A DNA stretch of 64,000 nt. It comes from Streptomyces sp. NBC_01210. GTDB lineage: Bacteria > Actinomycetota > Actinomycetes > Streptomycetales > Streptomycetaceae. Numbering within the stretch: position 1 is the first letter of the stretch; each line of letters opens with the position of its first letter. The stretch is from NCBI RefSeq assembly GCF_036010325.1, contig NZ_CP108549.1:992001-1056000 (forward strand), in the 5' to 3' direction. Below are positions 26,221 to 36,098 of the stretch, piece after piece. The notes under the pieces were generated by a model, which made no database searches, had not been told where the DNA came from, and was given only the letters and a program-made list of their open reading frames with translations. A program made the translations under genes and the position numbers.

Positions 26221-26376
26221 CGGACCACTGTCCGATTCGTACCATGCCGAGGGACGCCCTGCGGGTGCCCGACACCGAATCCGGCTGGGCGGCAGGGGTG
26301 CGCCAGCCAGTCGGCGGGGGCGGTCCGGACACCTGCGGGATGGTTATGACCGGGAGCTTCTCCGACTCTTGAGCAC

Positions 26377-27603
26377 ATGACGCACCATGTAGCGGCGTCC
26401 GAGACGGCACCCGCGGCCAGCGCAGGCCGCTCCCCCTTCGTTACGCCGTCAACAGGGCGGCTGATCGGCCTCGACCTGGCGCGCGGTCTGGCGATCCTCG
26501 GCATGTACGCGGCCCACGTCGGTCCCGAGCCGTCAGTGGGCGGCCCGCTGGGCTGGGTGATGGAGGTGGCCCGTGGCAGGTCCGCTGCCCTGTTCGCTCT
26601 GCTTGCCGGGTTCTCCCTGGTCCTTCTCACCGGCCGGCCGCAGCCGCGGACCGGGCGGGCGGGACGGCAGGCCGTGGGCCGGGTACTGATCCGCTCCGCC
26701 GTCCTGATCGTCCTGGGATACGCCTTGACCGCACTGGACACCCCGGTCGACGTGATCCTTGCCTGCTACGGACTGCTCTTCGTCCTCGCCCTTCCGCTGT
26801 ACCGGCTGCGGGCGGTCACTCTGGCCGTCATCGCCGCGTCGACCGCTCTCGTCATGCCCCAGGTCCTGTACCCGCTTCGGGCAGCGGCCGAAGGCGGAAG
26901 CTGGACCGATGCCGTCATCGCCCAGGATCCGCTGGCCCGCATCACCGGCTCGGACGGGATCGTCGAGCTGTTCATCACCGGCGAGTACCCGGTATTGACC
27001 TGGCTGCCCTTCATCATCGCCGGAATGGCGGTGGCCAAGCTCGACCTCACCCGGCCCGACGTACGCGCCAATGTCGCCCTGTCCGGCGGCGCGCTGGCCG
27101 TGCTCGGCTACGGAGGCTCATGGCTGGCCCTGCACCTGGTCCCGGGCGCGCAGGCCACGGTGAGCGCGACCACGGACGGCGGGTCGGCCGCATCGGCCTG
27201 GTGGTCCGACACCGTCGGCGACCCCACCACCAGCTCTCCTGACTGGCTGCTCGTGGCCGCGCCGCACAGCCAGACGACATGGTCCATCCTGGGCAACACC
27301 GGCGTCGCCCTCGTGGTCCTGGCCGCCTGCCTCATCGCCGCGGACCGGTCGACGCGCCTGTGGTGGCCGGCCCCGCCCGTCATCGCGCTCGGCTCGATGT
27401 CCCTGACCGCTTACGTCGGCCACATCCTCACCATCAAGGCCCTGGGCACCGACGACCTGCCGGACTCCGCTGCCCTACCAGTCCTCCTCGGCTTCGTCGC
27501 AGCCGCCATGCTGCTGGCCCTCGTCTGGACCCGGTTCTTCCGGCGCGGACCGCTCGAATACATGCTGCACGCCGCCACCACACCCGCCCGCCTCATCAAC
27601 TAA
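26377..27603 (+). CDS. DUF418/HGSNAT-like multi-pass membrane protein
   Basis: A 408-residue inner-membrane protein with about ten hydrophobic segments. The start of the domain, GRLIGLDLARGLAILGM, is characteristic of the DUF418/heparan-alpha-glucosaminide N-acetyltransferase-like superfamily, which includes transmembrane acyltransferases. A conserved His (AAHVGPEP) near the first helix and the late motif MSLTAYVGHILTI fit that family. Substrate unknown. It is divergent from the two-component system at 24437-26220 and may be controlled by it. Confidence 0.78.
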   Translation: MTHHVAASETAPAASAGRSPFVTPSTGRLIGLDLARGLAILGMYAAHVGPEPSVGGPLGWVMEVARGRSAALFALLAGFSLVLLTGRPQPRTGRAGRQAVGRVLIRSAVLIVLGYALTALDTPVDVILACYGLLFVLALPLYRLRAVTLAVIAASTALVMPQVLYPLRAAAEGGSWTDAVIAQDPLARITGSDGIVELFITGEYPVLTWLPFIIAGMAVAKLDLTRPDVRANVALSGGALAVLGYGGSWLALHLVPGAQATVSATTDGGSAASAWWSDTVGDPTTSSPDWLLVAAPHSQTTWSILGNTGVALVVLAACLIAADRSTRLWWPAPPVIALGSMSLTAYVGHILTIKALGTDDLPDSAALPVLLGFVAAAMLLALVWTRFFRRGPLEYMLHAATTPARLIN

Positions 27604-27731
27604 CCGCGGCGGACAACGAAACCTCCAAGAGCCTCAACCGGACACAACCTCCACCGACCCCCTCGGTCCCAGGTTTTCGAAGGTCTCACACCCATCCGGC
27701 GTCATGCCGGGTCATGAAGGAGGTCAGCCGC

Positions 27732-28364
27732 ATGACAGTCCGACTGACATTTCTGTCTGCAACAACCGGGGACACCGGCAGGGACGCACTCTTCGGTGAC
27801 GGCCCCTTGAGTCAGCGCAGTCTGCGCGAGGCAGCCGCCGCCGGAGCAGCGCTCCCTCCGTACCCGCTGGCCATCCGTGCGCCTTCCTCCCGCTGCGCGC
27901 AGATCGCGAACGCCCTCGGCCTGGAGTCAACACTCGAGCCCGCGCTGCGCGACTTCGACTACGGCACGTGGCGCGGCTGCACAATCGACGAGGTCGCCAC
28001 CACCGACCCCCACGGGTTTACCGCCTGGCTCACCGACCCGGATGCCGCGCCGCACGGCGGCGAGTCCGTACGCCAGCTCTGCCACCGAATCGCGAACTGG
28101 CTGAGCAGTGTGCCGCCCGACACGGGCCGCGCATTGGCCATCACCGAACCAGCCGTTGTCCGGGCCTTGCTCGTCCATGCCTTGTCCGCGCCGGCAAAGG
28201 CCTTCTGGCATCTCGATGTGCCGCCCCTGTCCGCGTTCTCCTTTACATCGCGCGGTGGCCGCTGGAACGTCCGGTACATCACGCCGTGGCCGCTGGAACA
28301 GCGGGCTCGGCCTCGTCACTCTCTGAAGGAGCCGGCGGTAGTTCACGCCGCTCCCATGCCTTGA
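27732..28364 (+). CDS. Histidine-phosphatase-fold protein lacking both catalytic histidines
   Basis: A 210-residue protein of the histidine phosphatase (phosphoglycerate mutase-like) superfamily. Fold motifs are present: DFDYGTWRGCTIDEV, then HGGESVRQLCHRI. However the N-terminal RHG motif is replaced (RLTFLSATTGDTGRD) and the second catalytic His, normally THGGVIR, reads ITEPAVVRALL. It is therefore unlikely to be a phosphatase and may be a binding or regulatory protein. The ATG has AGGAGG eight bases upstream. It stands alone after the DUF418 gene. Confidence 0.75.
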   Translation: MTVRLTFLSATTGDTGRDALFGDGPLSQRSLREAAAAGAALPPYPLAIRAPSSRCAQIANALGLESTLEPALRDFDYGTWRGCTIDEVATTDPHGFTAWLTDPDAAPHGGESVRQLCHRIANWLSSVPPDTGRALAITEPAVVRALLVHALSAPAKAFWHLDVPPLSAFSFTSRGGRWNVRYITPWPLEQRARPRHSLKEPAVVHAAPMP

Positions 28365-28600
28365 GACGAAGGAAGTCCCGTCAGCGACACCATCCCCCGC
28401 CGAGACCCCGCCGGCATCGCCGACGCCTCCCACCCCCCCCGGCCACATGTGAAACCATCTGATGGCCGTTGCGCGCGGGGTCCCGGGTAAGTGTGCCCTT
28501 CCTGGAAGTCGGACTTGTCCGGTGAAACGATGTCCGTATGCAGGTGGCCGCGGTGCGGCGTCTCTCCGTGCCCACCCGGCCAGGAGCAGGGAGGCGAGCC

Positions 28601-29080
28601 ATGCAGGGTGACCCCGAGATCATGGAGTTCCTCAACGAGCAGCTGACCGCCGAGCTGACCGCGATCAATCAGTACTTCCTGCACGCCAAGATGCAGGAGA
28701 ACTTCGGCTGGACCAAGCTTGCCGCACATACCCGGCGCGAGTCGTTCGAAGAGATGAACCACGCGGAGGTCCTGACCGACCGGATCCTCCTGTTGGACGG
28801 CCTGCCGAACTACCAGCGGCTCTTTCATGTGCGAGTGGGACAGACGGTCACCGAGATGTTCCGGGCGGACCGCGAAGTCGAGGTCGAAGCGATCGACCGC
28901 CTCAAGCGCGGCACCGAGGTCATGCGGGCCAAGGGCGACATCACCTCGGCGAACCTCTTCGAGACGATTCTTGCCGACGAGGAACAGCACATCGACTACC
29001 TCGACACCCAGCTGGAGCTGATCGAGAAGCTGGGTGAGCCGCTCTACCTCGCCCAGTTGATCGAGCAGCCGGAGAGCTGA
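28601..29080 (+). CDS. bfr: Bacterioferritin
   Basis: A 159-residue iron-storage ferritin that assembles into a 24-subunit shell. Ferroxidase ligands are visible: Glu in LTAELTAIN, Glu and His in FEEMNHAEVL, Glu in EVEAIDRL, and Glu/His in DEEQHIDYL. The Met in EEMNHAE is the haem-ligating Met of true bacterioferritins. GGGAGG lies seven bases before the ATG. It is convergent with the iron-boxed ZIP transporter, separated by only 11 bases. Confidence 0.93.
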   Translation: MQGDPEIMEFLNEQLTAELTAINQYFLHAKMQENFGWTKLAAHTRRESFEEMNHAEVLTDRILLLDGLPNYQRLFHVRVGQTVTEMFRADREVEVEAIDRLKRGTEVMRAKGDITSANLFETILADEEQHIDYLDTQLELIEKLGEPLYLAQLIEQPES

Positions 29081-29091
29081 GCCGCCGGGGT

Positions 29092-29922
29092 TCACACGCC
29101 TGCGGCGGTGACCACGGCGTCGGTGGCGAAGCCGAGCAGCAGGCCCAGCAGGATCATCCAGGTGGTCAGCTCCTTCATAGCGGCTCGACGAACCACGGCG
29201 AGCAGCTCGATGACCACGTAGAGGATGGATCCGGCGGCCAGGCCCATGAAGGCGATGCCGAGCGTTTCGTTGACCACCTGCTGGCCGACCAGGGTGCCCA
29301 CGAAGGTGGGACCGCCGCCAATCAGGCCGAGCAGTGCAAGGGTGCCCCACGAGGGTCGCTCGCCCTCGGCGGCCAGCGGGGCGACAATGCCGAAGCCCTC
29401 GGTCGCGTTGTGCAGGCCGAAACCGATGACCAGCAGGACGGCCAGTGAGATCTCGCCCCGCGCGGCGGAGTTGCCGATGGCCAGGCCTTCCGCGAAGTTG
29501 TGCAGGCCGATGCCGGTGGCGATCATGAAGGCCAGGCTTGCGGCTCGCGAGCGGGCCGTGGGGACCAGTTCGCTTGCGGTTGCCGCCCCCGGGCCCCGGG
29601 ACGAAGCCGCGGCGGAGGCCCGGCGGCGCACACTCCAGCGGTCGTAGTACACAAGGCCGCACAGGCCGACGGCGAGGCCGGCGGTGAGCACCAAGCCGCC
29701 CGTGGCCGCTGTTGCCCAGTGATTCTCGCTCAGCGCGGCGTCGGTGGGCTCCCAGGCTGCGCTGAGGACGTCCCAGAGCAGGAAGAGCAGAATGCCGATG
29801 GCAACCGCGTTGAGCCCCGCCCTCAGTCGGGGTGCGGGACTGCGCAGGCGGCCGATGGGCAAGCCGAGATAAATGGTGAACCCGGCGACAGCACCGAGCA
29901 GAGCGATCTGCGAATCGGACAT
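29092..29922 (-). CDS. ZIP-family metal transporter
   Basis: A 276-residue membrane transporter with about eight helices and a variable cytoplasmic loop (RRRASAAASSRGPG). Helices 4 and 5 carry the metal-site motifs GLHNFAEGLAIG and GLHNATEGFGIV of ZIP proteins, which import divalent metals. I chose the ATG at 29922, where the first helix begins (MSDSQIALLG). An iron box lies 48-66 bases upstream, so repression by iron is likely and Fe(II) uptake is the best guess for substrate. Confidence 0.85.
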   Translation of the reverse strand: MSDSQIALLGAVAGFTIYLGLPIGRLRSPAPRLRAGLNAVAIGILLFLLWDVLSAAWEPTDAALSENHWATAATGGLVLTAGLAVGLCGLVYYDRWSVRRRASAAASSRGPGAATASELVPTARSRAASLAFMIATGIGLHNFAEGLAIGNSAARGEISLAVLLVIGFGLHNATEGFGIVAPLAAEGERPSWGTLALLGLIGGGPTFVGTLVGQQVVNETLGIAFMGLAAGSILYVVIELLAVVRRAAMKELTTWMILLGLLLGFATDAVVTAAGV

Positions 29923-29969
29923 GGCCGTTCCAGGTAGGGCTGCGCAGGGACTGGCCGAGCGACAGTGGG

Positions 29970-29988
29970 CGAGGTAAGCCTTACCTAA
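29970..29988 (-). promoter_or_regulatory. Iron box (DmdR1/IdeR/DtxR-type operator)
   Basis: On the minus strand the 19 bases read TTAGGTAAGGCTTACCTCG, matching the actinobacterial iron-box consensus TTAGGTWAGGCTWACCTAA at all but the last two positions. It lies in the promoter of the ZIP transporter. Iron-loaded DtxR-family repressors bind such sites. Confidence 0.85.
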
Positions 29989-30387
29989 ATAAGCTACGCG
30001 CTGCCGGGGATCCACCGCATCTCGACCCGGCCGTCCCTCAGCGGCATGGGCCCGGCTGCCGGCCCGGGGCTCCGTCGGGCGTCGGGCCGGAGCTACGGCA
30101 GGACCGACCGGACCGACTCCGGTGTCCGTACATCGGTCTGCGGGCCAAGGCCGGAAGATACTACCGGGCTGTCACGGCTCTCCTCGGAAAATCGGGTGTG
30201 CGTCCTCGGGCCACAGGCTGTCGGCGGCGCGCGGTGCTGTCCCACCTCGGCTCGTCGTCGCCCAGCGTCTCGGACACGACGTACTTCGATCCGCACGACC
30301 TGCGGGTCGTGATCGCTCTGCCACCGCGCGGGGCCTGCCGCATCGTCCGGCCGTCACTGTTTCAGGTTTTCTCATACATTGGGGGTT
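29989..30387. other. Intergenic region between the ZIP and sugar-ABC genes
   Basis: About 400 bases between divergent genes with no supported gene. It should contain the promoter of the ABC operon; TTTCAGG...CATACATT at 30360-30380 is AT-rich and close to the lipoprotein start, but no clear promoter was fixed. Confidence 0.4.
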
Positions 30388-31521
30388 ATGTCGGTTCCGC
30401 ACCGGACGGTGCCCAGCCTCATAAGACGTCGTGCTGTCGTCGCCGTGACAGCGGCGTGCACGCTCGCCGGTCTCGCCGCCTGCGGGACGGTCGGCGAGGC
30501 AGGCGAGGACGCGGGCGGGAGAACCTCCGGCAGGGGCGGCTTCACGATCGGGCTGCTGCTCCCGGACACTCACACCGCTCGCTGGGCGACCGCCGACAAG
30601 CCCCTGATCGTGGAGAAGGTCAAGGCGCTGTGTCCCGACTGCAGGGTGACCCACGCCTACGCCTCGGCGGACGTGGCCACTCAGCAGCAGCAGATCGAAT
30701 CCATGATCGCGGACGGTGCCAAGATCCTGATCCTGGATCCCGTCGACGACAAGGCGCTCCGCTCCTCGATCACCAGGGCCCGCGACGCGCACGTCCCGGT
30801 GGTCTCCTACGACCGCCTCGCCGAGGGCCCCATCTCGGCCTACTCCGGCTACGACTCGGAGGAGATCGGCAGGATCCAGGCCGAGGAGCTCCTCAAAGCG
30901 ATGGGCCCCAAGGCGCGCGACGGCCAGATCGTGATGATGAACGGTGATCCCACCGACCCGAACACGAGAGACCTGATGAGGGGCGCGCTCTCCGCGCTCA
31001 AGGGCAAGACGAAGATCGGCAGGTCGTACTACACCGCCGAGTGGATTCCGGAGAACGCGTTCAGGAACATGTCGGCCGCCATCGCCGAGCTGGGCGCGGA
31101 CAGGATCGACGGCGTTCTGTCCGCCAACGACGGGCTCGCGGGTGGCGCGATCACCGCGCTCAAGGCCGCCGGTATCAGGCCGCTGCCGCCCGTCACCGGC
31201 CAGGACGCCGACCTCTCGGCCGTGCGGCGGATCGTCAAGGGCGAGCAGTACGTCACGGTCTACAAGTCCTTCGAAGCAGAGGCCAACGCCGCCGCCGAGA
31301 TGGCCGTCGCCCTGGGCCGTGGCGAGAAGCTCGACACCATCGCGACGGACCGTGTCAGCAATGACACAAGCAAGGAGATTCCGGCCGTCCTGGGCCCCCT
31401 CGTCCCCGTAACCGTCGGCACGATCAAGGACACGGTCGTCAAAAGCGGCCTCTACACGGTCAGCCAGATCTGCACTCCGCCGATCGAAGCCGCCTGCCGG
31501 AAAGCCGGACTCACCGAATAG
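30388..31521 (+). CDS. Sugar ABC transporter substrate-binding lipoprotein (XylF/RbsB-like)
   Basis: A 377-residue lipoprotein. The signal peptide ends in the lipobox LAGLAAC. The mature part has the periplasmic-binding-protein type 1 pattern: FTIGLLLPDTHTARWA, IESMIADGAKILILDPVD, VPVVSYDRLAEG, GVLSANDGLAGGAITAL and VTGQDADLSAVRR, closest to xylose-binding proteins. First gene of a three-gene importer operon. ATG 30388 is preceded by GGGGG only two bases away, a weak ribosome site; a TTG at 30379 is a possible alternative. Confidence 0.87.
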   Translation: MSVPHRTVPSLIRRRAVVAVTAACTLAGLAACGTVGEAGEDAGGRTSGRGGFTIGLLLPDTHTARWATADKPLIVEKVKALCPDCRVTHAYASADVATQQQQIESMIADGAKILILDPVDDKALRSSITRARDAHVPVVSYDRLAEGPISAYSGYDSEEIGRIQAEELLKAMGPKARDGQIVMMNGDPTDPNTRDLMRGALSALKGKTKIGRSYYTAEWIPENAFRNMSAAIAELGADRIDGVLSANDGLAGGAITALKAAGIRPLPPVTGQDADLSAVRRIVKGEQYVTVYKSFEAEANAAAEMAVALGRGEKLDTIATDRVSNDTSKEIPAVLGPLVPVTVGTIKDTVVKSGLYTVSQICTPPIEAACRKAGLTE

Positions 31522-31602
31522 GCCGCCCGACGCCGCACCTCCCGCACGTCGTGCGGCATCAACCGGCCGGGAGAGACGGGACGGACAAAGGATGTGGGTC
31601 AT

Positions 31603-32385
31603 ATGCGGAGCACACCCCTGCTGGCGCTGCGCGGAGTCAGCAAACGGTTCGGCGCTGTCTGGGCACTCACAGACGTCGAGCTGGAGATCCATGCCGGAGA
31701 AGTCGTCGCCCTGGTGGGCGACAACGGCGCGGGCAAGTCCACCCTCATCAAGGTGATCACCGGCGTCGCCCCCGCCGACGAGGGTGTCATCGAGTGGAAC
31801 GGCCGTCCCGTCCGGATCAATCGCCCCCGCGATGCCCAAGACCTGGGCATCGCCGGCGTCTACCAGGACCTCGCGTTGTGCGAAACCCTCGATGTGGTCG
31901 GCAACCTCTTCCTCGGCCACGAGATCGGCAGGACCGGAGTCCTCGACGAGGTGTCCATGGAGCGCCGGGCCGGGGAACTGGACCTGCTGGACACCCTCTC
32001 CATACGTATCCCCAGCGTCCGCGTCCCCGTCGCCTCCCTCTCCGCGGGCCAACGCCAGACGGTCGCGATCGCGCGCGCTCTTCTCAGCGAACCCAAGATG
32101 CTGATCCTCGATGAACCAACCGCTGCGCTGGGCGTCCGGCAGACCATCCATTTCCTCGACCTGATCGACCGGCTGCGGGAACGCGGGGTCGGCGTTCTCC
32201 TCGTCAGCCACAACCTGGGTGACGTCAAGGCCGTCGCGGACCGGGTCGCGGTGCTGCACCTCGGTCGCAACAATGGTTTCTTCAGCGTGCCGACCACGTC
32301 CCAGGAGCAGATCGTCTCCTCCATCACCGGCGCGACGGACAACGCCGTAACCCATCGCGACCGGGCGTGGGAGGGAGCGATGTGA
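31603..32385 (+). CDS. Sugar ABC transporter ATPase, single-domain XylG type
   Basis: A 260-residue ATPase with Walker A GDNGAGKST, Q-loop in GVYQDLALCE, signature LSAGQRQ, Walker B MLILDEPTAAL and the switch His in LLVSHNLGD. Classical XylG/RbsA proteins have two ABC domains in about 500 residues; this one has one, as in some actinobacterial importers, so it must dimerise. The ATG has AAAGGA ten bases upstream. Its stop overlaps the permease start (GTGA). Confidence 0.9.
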   Translation: MRSTPLLALRGVSKRFGAVWALTDVELEIHAGEVVALVGDNGAGKSTLIKVITGVAPADEGVIEWNGRPVRINRPRDAQDLGIAGVYQDLALCETLDVVGNLFLGHEIGRTGVLDEVSMERRAGELDLLDTLSIRIPSVRVPVASLSAGQRQTVAIARALLSEPKMLILDEPTAALGVRQTIHFLDLIDRLRERGVGVLLVSHNLGDVKAVADRVAVLHLGRNNGFFSVPTTSQEQIVSSITGATDNAVTHRDRAWEGAM

Positions 32386-33674
32386 ACAGGACACGGGCAT
32401 CCGAGAATCTCGGTCCCACCGGGGCGGGCGGCGATTCGGCCGGTACCGTGCCCACAGCCGTCGACGAGCGCCGGGCAGCGGGCGGCGAGAGCGGTTTCAG
32501 GAGCTATGTCGGCGATTTCACCCGCAAGCTGCGCAGCGGCGAACTCGGATCGCTGCCCGGCGTCATCTGCGTCGTCGTGCTCTGGACCGTTTTCCAGAGC
32601 CTTCACCAGCAGTTCCTGTCACCCCGCAACCTGTCCAACCTCAGCGTGGACATCGTCGGCACGGGCATGATCGCCCTCGGCATCGCCTTCGTGCTGCTGC
32701 TCGGCGAGGTGGACCTGTCGGTCGCCTCCGTCAGCGGGCTCACGGCGGCGGTGTTCGCCGTGCTCAACGTGCGCAATGGCCTGCCGGAGGGGCTGGCGAT
32801 CGTCGCCGCCCTGCTCGTCGGGGCGGCGATCGGAGCCGTTCAGGGATTCTTCTCGGCCAGGATCGGCATACCGGCGTTCGTCGTCACCCTGGCGGGGCTG
32901 CTGGCCTGGAACGGCCTCATGCTCTACATCCTCGGCTCGAGCGGCACCATCAACCTCCAGGAGCAGGGCCTGATCCACGCGCTGACCAGCTACTACTTCC
33001 ACGACGCGGCAGTCGCGTACGGGCTGGCGGCGCTCAGCGTGGCCGCGTTCTTCCTCGCGTCCTACCGGGACGCACGCCGCCGCAGGGCCGCCGGCGTGCG
33101 GTCCCGGCCGCTCAGTGTCATCGCCGTGCGCACGGGCGCGGTGGCACTGGTCGCGTTCGCCGCCGCCTACATCCTGAACCGCTTCCAGGGCCTGCCGCTC
33201 GCTCTTCTGATCTTCCTGGCCTTCGTCGTCGGCCTTGACTTCGTCCTTCGCCGCACGTTCTACGGGCGGAAGATCTTCTCCATCGGCGGGGGTGCCGAGG
33301 CGGCCCGCCGCGCCGGCATCAGCGTGGTGTGGTTGCGGATCTCGGCGTTCATGGTGTCCGGGACGCTGGCCGCTGTCGGCGGGCTCTTCCTGGCCTCACG
33401 CGTCGCCGCGGTGGGCCAGACCTCGGGCTCCAGCATCCTGCTGATCAACGCCGTCGCCGCAGCCGTCATCGGCGGCGTCAGCCTGTTCGGCGGCCGCGGT
33501 ACAACCTGGTCTGTCCTGCTCGGCATACTCGTCATCCAGTCCATCGCGTCGGGAATGGTTCTTCTGGGCATCCCGACGCCGATGCAATCCGTGATCACCG
33601 GTGGTGTGCTGCTCGCCGCCGTGGCCCTCGACTCGCTGTCGCACCTCTCGCAGAAGGCACACGGCAGGGCCTGA
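32382..33674 (+). CDS. Sugar ABC transporter permease (XylH-like)
   Basis: A 430-residue membrane subunit of the branched-chain/ribose permease family. The first 60 residues are cytoplasmic; about ten helices follow. Typical motifs are GTGMIALGIAFVLLLGEVDL, SARIGIPAFVVTLAGLLAW, GRKIFSIGGGAEAARRAGI and AAVIGGVSLFGGRGT. The GTG overlaps the ATPase stop by four bases, with GGGAGG seven bases upstream. Confidence 0.9.
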   Translation: MNRTRASENLGPTGAGGDSAGTVPTAVDERRAAGGESGFRSYVGDFTRKLRSGELGSLPGVICVVVLWTVFQSLHQQFLSPRNLSNLSVDIVGTGMIALGIAFVLLLGEVDLSVASVSGLTAAVFAVLNVRNGLPEGLAIVAALLVGAAIGAVQGFFSARIGIPAFVVTLAGLLAWNGLMLYILGSSGTINLQEQGLIHALTSYYFHDAAVAYGLAALSVAAFFLASYRDARRRRAAGVRSRPLSVIAVRTGAVALVAFAAAYILNRFQGLPLALLIFLAFVVGLDFVLRRTFYGRKIFSIGGGAEAARRAGISVVWLRISAFMVSGTLAAVGGLFLASRVAAVGQTSGSSILLINAVAAAVIGGVSLFGGRGTTWSVLLGILVIQSIASGMVLLGIPTPMQSVITGGVLLAAVALDSLSHLSQKAHGRA

Positions 33675-33698
33675 CCACGCAGGCACCGGCGCCTTCTG

Positions 33699-33722
33699 CG
33701 CTCCGCGCGAGCCATCGGAGCG
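33699..33722. terminator. Hairpin between convergent ABC operon and glpK
   Basis: CGCTCCG (33699-33705) and CGGAGCG (33716-33722) form a 7-bp stem with a 10-base loop, in the 97-base gap between convergent genes. Moderately convincing. Confidence 0.55.
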
Positions 33723-33771
33723 GGGGCGCTGCACGACTGAGCCTCGGTCACAATGCGTAATGGTTTGCGCA

Positions 33772-35286
33772 TCAAGGGCGGTTCGACGGTTGGATCCACC
33801 CCAGCGATCGCTCGACGGCCCGCTGCCAGTTGTCGTATTCCGATTCGCGCCGCCCGGAGTCCATGTCGGGCAGCCACTGGCCCGCCCGGTGCCAGTTGCG
33901 GCGCAGGACTTCCAGGTCCGACCAGTAGCCGACGGCCAGCCCGGCGGCGTAGGCGGCGCCCAGCGAGACGGTCTCGGCGACCATGGGCCGCACCACGGGC
34001 ACGTCGAGGACGTCGGCCAGGATCTGCATGAGCAGGTTGTCGGATGTCATGCCGCCGTCGACCTTGAGCTCATTCAGGGTCAGCGAGGAGTCGGCGTTCA
34101 TGGCGTCGACGACCTCTCGCGTCTGCCAGCCGGTGGCTTCCAGCGCGGCTCGGGCCAGGTGCCCCTTGGTGATGTACGAGGTGAGGCCGACGATGACACC
34201 GCGTGCGTCGCTGCGCCAGTGGGGCGCGAAGAGACCGGAGAACGCCGGGACGATGTAGCAGCCGCCGTTGTCCTCGACGGTGCGCGCGAGGGTCTCGATC
34301 TCCGGCGCGCTGCTGATCAGTCCCAGACGGTCACGGAACCACTGGACCAGCGAGCCGGTGACGGCGATCGGGCCTTCCAGCGCGTAGACCGCGGGCTGGT
34401 CGGCGATCTTGTACGCGACGGTGGTGAGGAGCCCGTTCCGGGACCGTACAACGTCAGTGCCGGTGTTCTGCATCAGGAAGCTGCCGGTCCCGTACGTGCA
34501 CTTCGCCTCGCCCGGGGAGAAGCACGTCTGCCCGAAGAGTGCAGCCTGCTGATCGCCGAGCGCGCTCGCGATGCGGATGCCCGGTAGGACCGAGCGGTCC
34601 TCACCGTAGCTTTCCGCCGAGGACCGGATCTCGGGCAGCATGGCGCGGGGGACCCCGAAGAATCCCAGCAGTTCCTCGTCCCAGGTGAGCGTGCGCATGT
34701 TCATGAGCATCGTGCGACTGGCGTTGGTGGCGTCGGTGATGTGCTGACCGCCGGCCGTCCCGCCGGTGAGGTTCCAGATCAGCCAGGTCTCCATCGTGCC
34801 GAACAGCACCTCGCCGTCCTGGGCTCGCCGTTCCAGCCCCGCGACGTGGTCGAACAGCCAGCGGATCCGTGGCGCGGAGAAATAGGTCGAGGGCGGCAGG
34901 CAGCAGCGGTCCAGGAAGAAGTCGTCGCCGGGGTCGTTTCTCAGGTCCTCGACGAGCGGAGCGGTGCGGGTGTCCTGCCAGACGATCGCTCTCCCCAGCG
35001 GGGTGCCTGTCCGCCGGTCCCAGAGCACCGTGGTCTCGCGCTGGTTCGCGATACCCAGGGCGGAGACCTCTCCACCGGCGGCGCCGACGCCGGACAGGGC
35101 CTCGGGCACGACGCGCCGCAGATTGCGCCAGATCTCGACGGCGTCGTGCTCGACCCAGCCGGGCCTCGGAAAATACTGCTGGTGCTCGCGCTGGGCCACC
35201 GACACCAACCGCCCACGGTGGTCGAACAGGATGCAACGGGTGGAGGTGGTGCCCTGGTCAATCGACATCACATACCGTTCAACCAT
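33772..35286 (-). CDS. glpK: Glycerol kinase
   Basis: A 504-residue FGGY kinase that phosphorylates glycerol to glycerol 3-phosphate. Seen: the N-terminal phosphate loop [37 protein letters not shown] and QDTRT (glycerol-binding), [12 protein letters not shown] and the C-terminal ATP site [14 protein letters not shown]. It is downstream of an IclR regulator, as the gyl genes of Streptomyces are, but neither a glycerol facilitator nor a glycerol-3-phosphate dehydrogenase is present, so it is probably a second glycerol kinase locus. Confidence 0.92.
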   Translation of the reverse strand: MVERYVMSIDQGTTSTRCILFDHRGRLVSVAQREHQQYFPRPGWVEHDAVEIWRNLRRVVPEALSGVGAAGGEVSALGIANQRETTVLWDRRTGTPLGRAIVWQDTRTAPLVEDLRNDPGDDFFLDRCCLPPSTYFSAPRIRWLFDHVAGLERRAQDGEVLFGTMETWLIWNLTGGTAGGQHITDATNASRTMLMNMRTLTWDEELLGFFGVPRAMLPEIRSSAESYGEDRSVLPGIRIASALGDQQAALFGQTCFSPGEAKCTYGTGSFLMQNTGTDVVRSRNGLLTTVAYKIADQPAVYALEGPIAVTGSLVQWFRDRLGLISSAPEIETLARTVEDNGGCYIVPAFSGLFAPHWRSDARGVIVGLTSYITKGHLARAALEATGWQTREVVDAMNADSSLTLNELKVDGGMTSDNLLMQILADVLDVPVVRPMVAETVSLGAAYAAGLAVGYWSDLEVLRRNWHRAGQWLPDMDSGRRESEYDNWQRAVERSLGWIQPSNRP

Positions 35287-35330
35287 GATCCGGACCGCCT
35301 TCCGATGCGTCGAGGATTCGGTGGTGGGAC

Positions 35331-36098
35331 CTACCAGCGGGCCGCCCCCAGGTCTCTGGAGATCGCCCGTGCGGCCTCACGGAGCAGGGTGATCAGGGCC
35401 AGCTGAGGCCGGCCCTGGGCATCACAGACCCGCTCGATCGGGCCGGACACACCGATGGAGCCCACCACGAGACCCCCGTGCCCCCGGATGGGCGCGGCGA
35501 CGCCGGCCTCACCCATGCTCATCTCCTGAACCTCGGCCGCCCATCCGATCTCCCGGATCTCGGCGAGTGCTCGGCTGAGCTCCTCCGGGACGACCAGGGT
35601 GTGCCGGGTGTACGCATCCAGCCCGGCGTCGAGCGCCGACTCCACGGTCGCGGTGCCGAAGGCCAGCAGGACCTTGCCGAGCGAGGAGGCGTGCAGCGGC
35701 AGCAGCGCGCCCACGTCCAGGGTCTGGAGCGTGTCGTCCGGCCGGAAGACGTGGTGGACGATGAGCACCCTGCCCTCCAGGGGGGTGCCCAGGCGGACTG
35801 CCTCCCCGCTGCGGGCGGCCAGGGCGTCGGCCCAGTTGATGGAGCGCGACCGCAACTCGTTGACGTCGAGGTAACTGGTGCCGAGGTGGAGCAGCGCCGC
35901 CCCGAGCTGGTACTTTCCCGTGGCCGCGTCCTGCTCCACAAAATCTACGTGCTGCAAGGTGCGCAGAATGCCGTGGGCGGTGCCCTTCGCCAGCCCCAGC
36001 GACGCGGCCACCTCGCCCAGTCCGAGCCGACGCGGGCCGCCCGCGAGCAGGCGCAGAATTGCCGCCGCCCGTTCGATGGACTGGACCGGACCGGCCAT
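35331..36098 (-). CDS. IclR-family regulator (GylR-like)
   Basis: A 255-residue regulator: winged helix-turn-helix in residues 5-65 ([34 protein letters not shown]) and IclR effector domain ([46 protein letters not shown] motif). It precedes glpK by 44 bases on the same strand and probably represses the operon in the absence of glycerol or its phosphate. Confidence 0.9.
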   Translation of the reverse strand: MAGPVQSIERAAAILRLLAGGPRRLGLGEVAASLGLAKGTAHGILRTLQHVDFVEQDAATGKYQLGAALLHLGTSYLDVNELRSRSINWADALAARSGEAVRLGTPLEGRVLIVHHVFRPDDTLQTLDVGALLPLHASSLGKVLLAFGTATVESALDAGLDAYTRHTLVVPEELSRALAEIREIGWAAEVQEMSMGEAGVAAPIRGHGGLVVGSIGVSGPIERVCDAQGRPQLALITLLREAARAISRDLGAARW

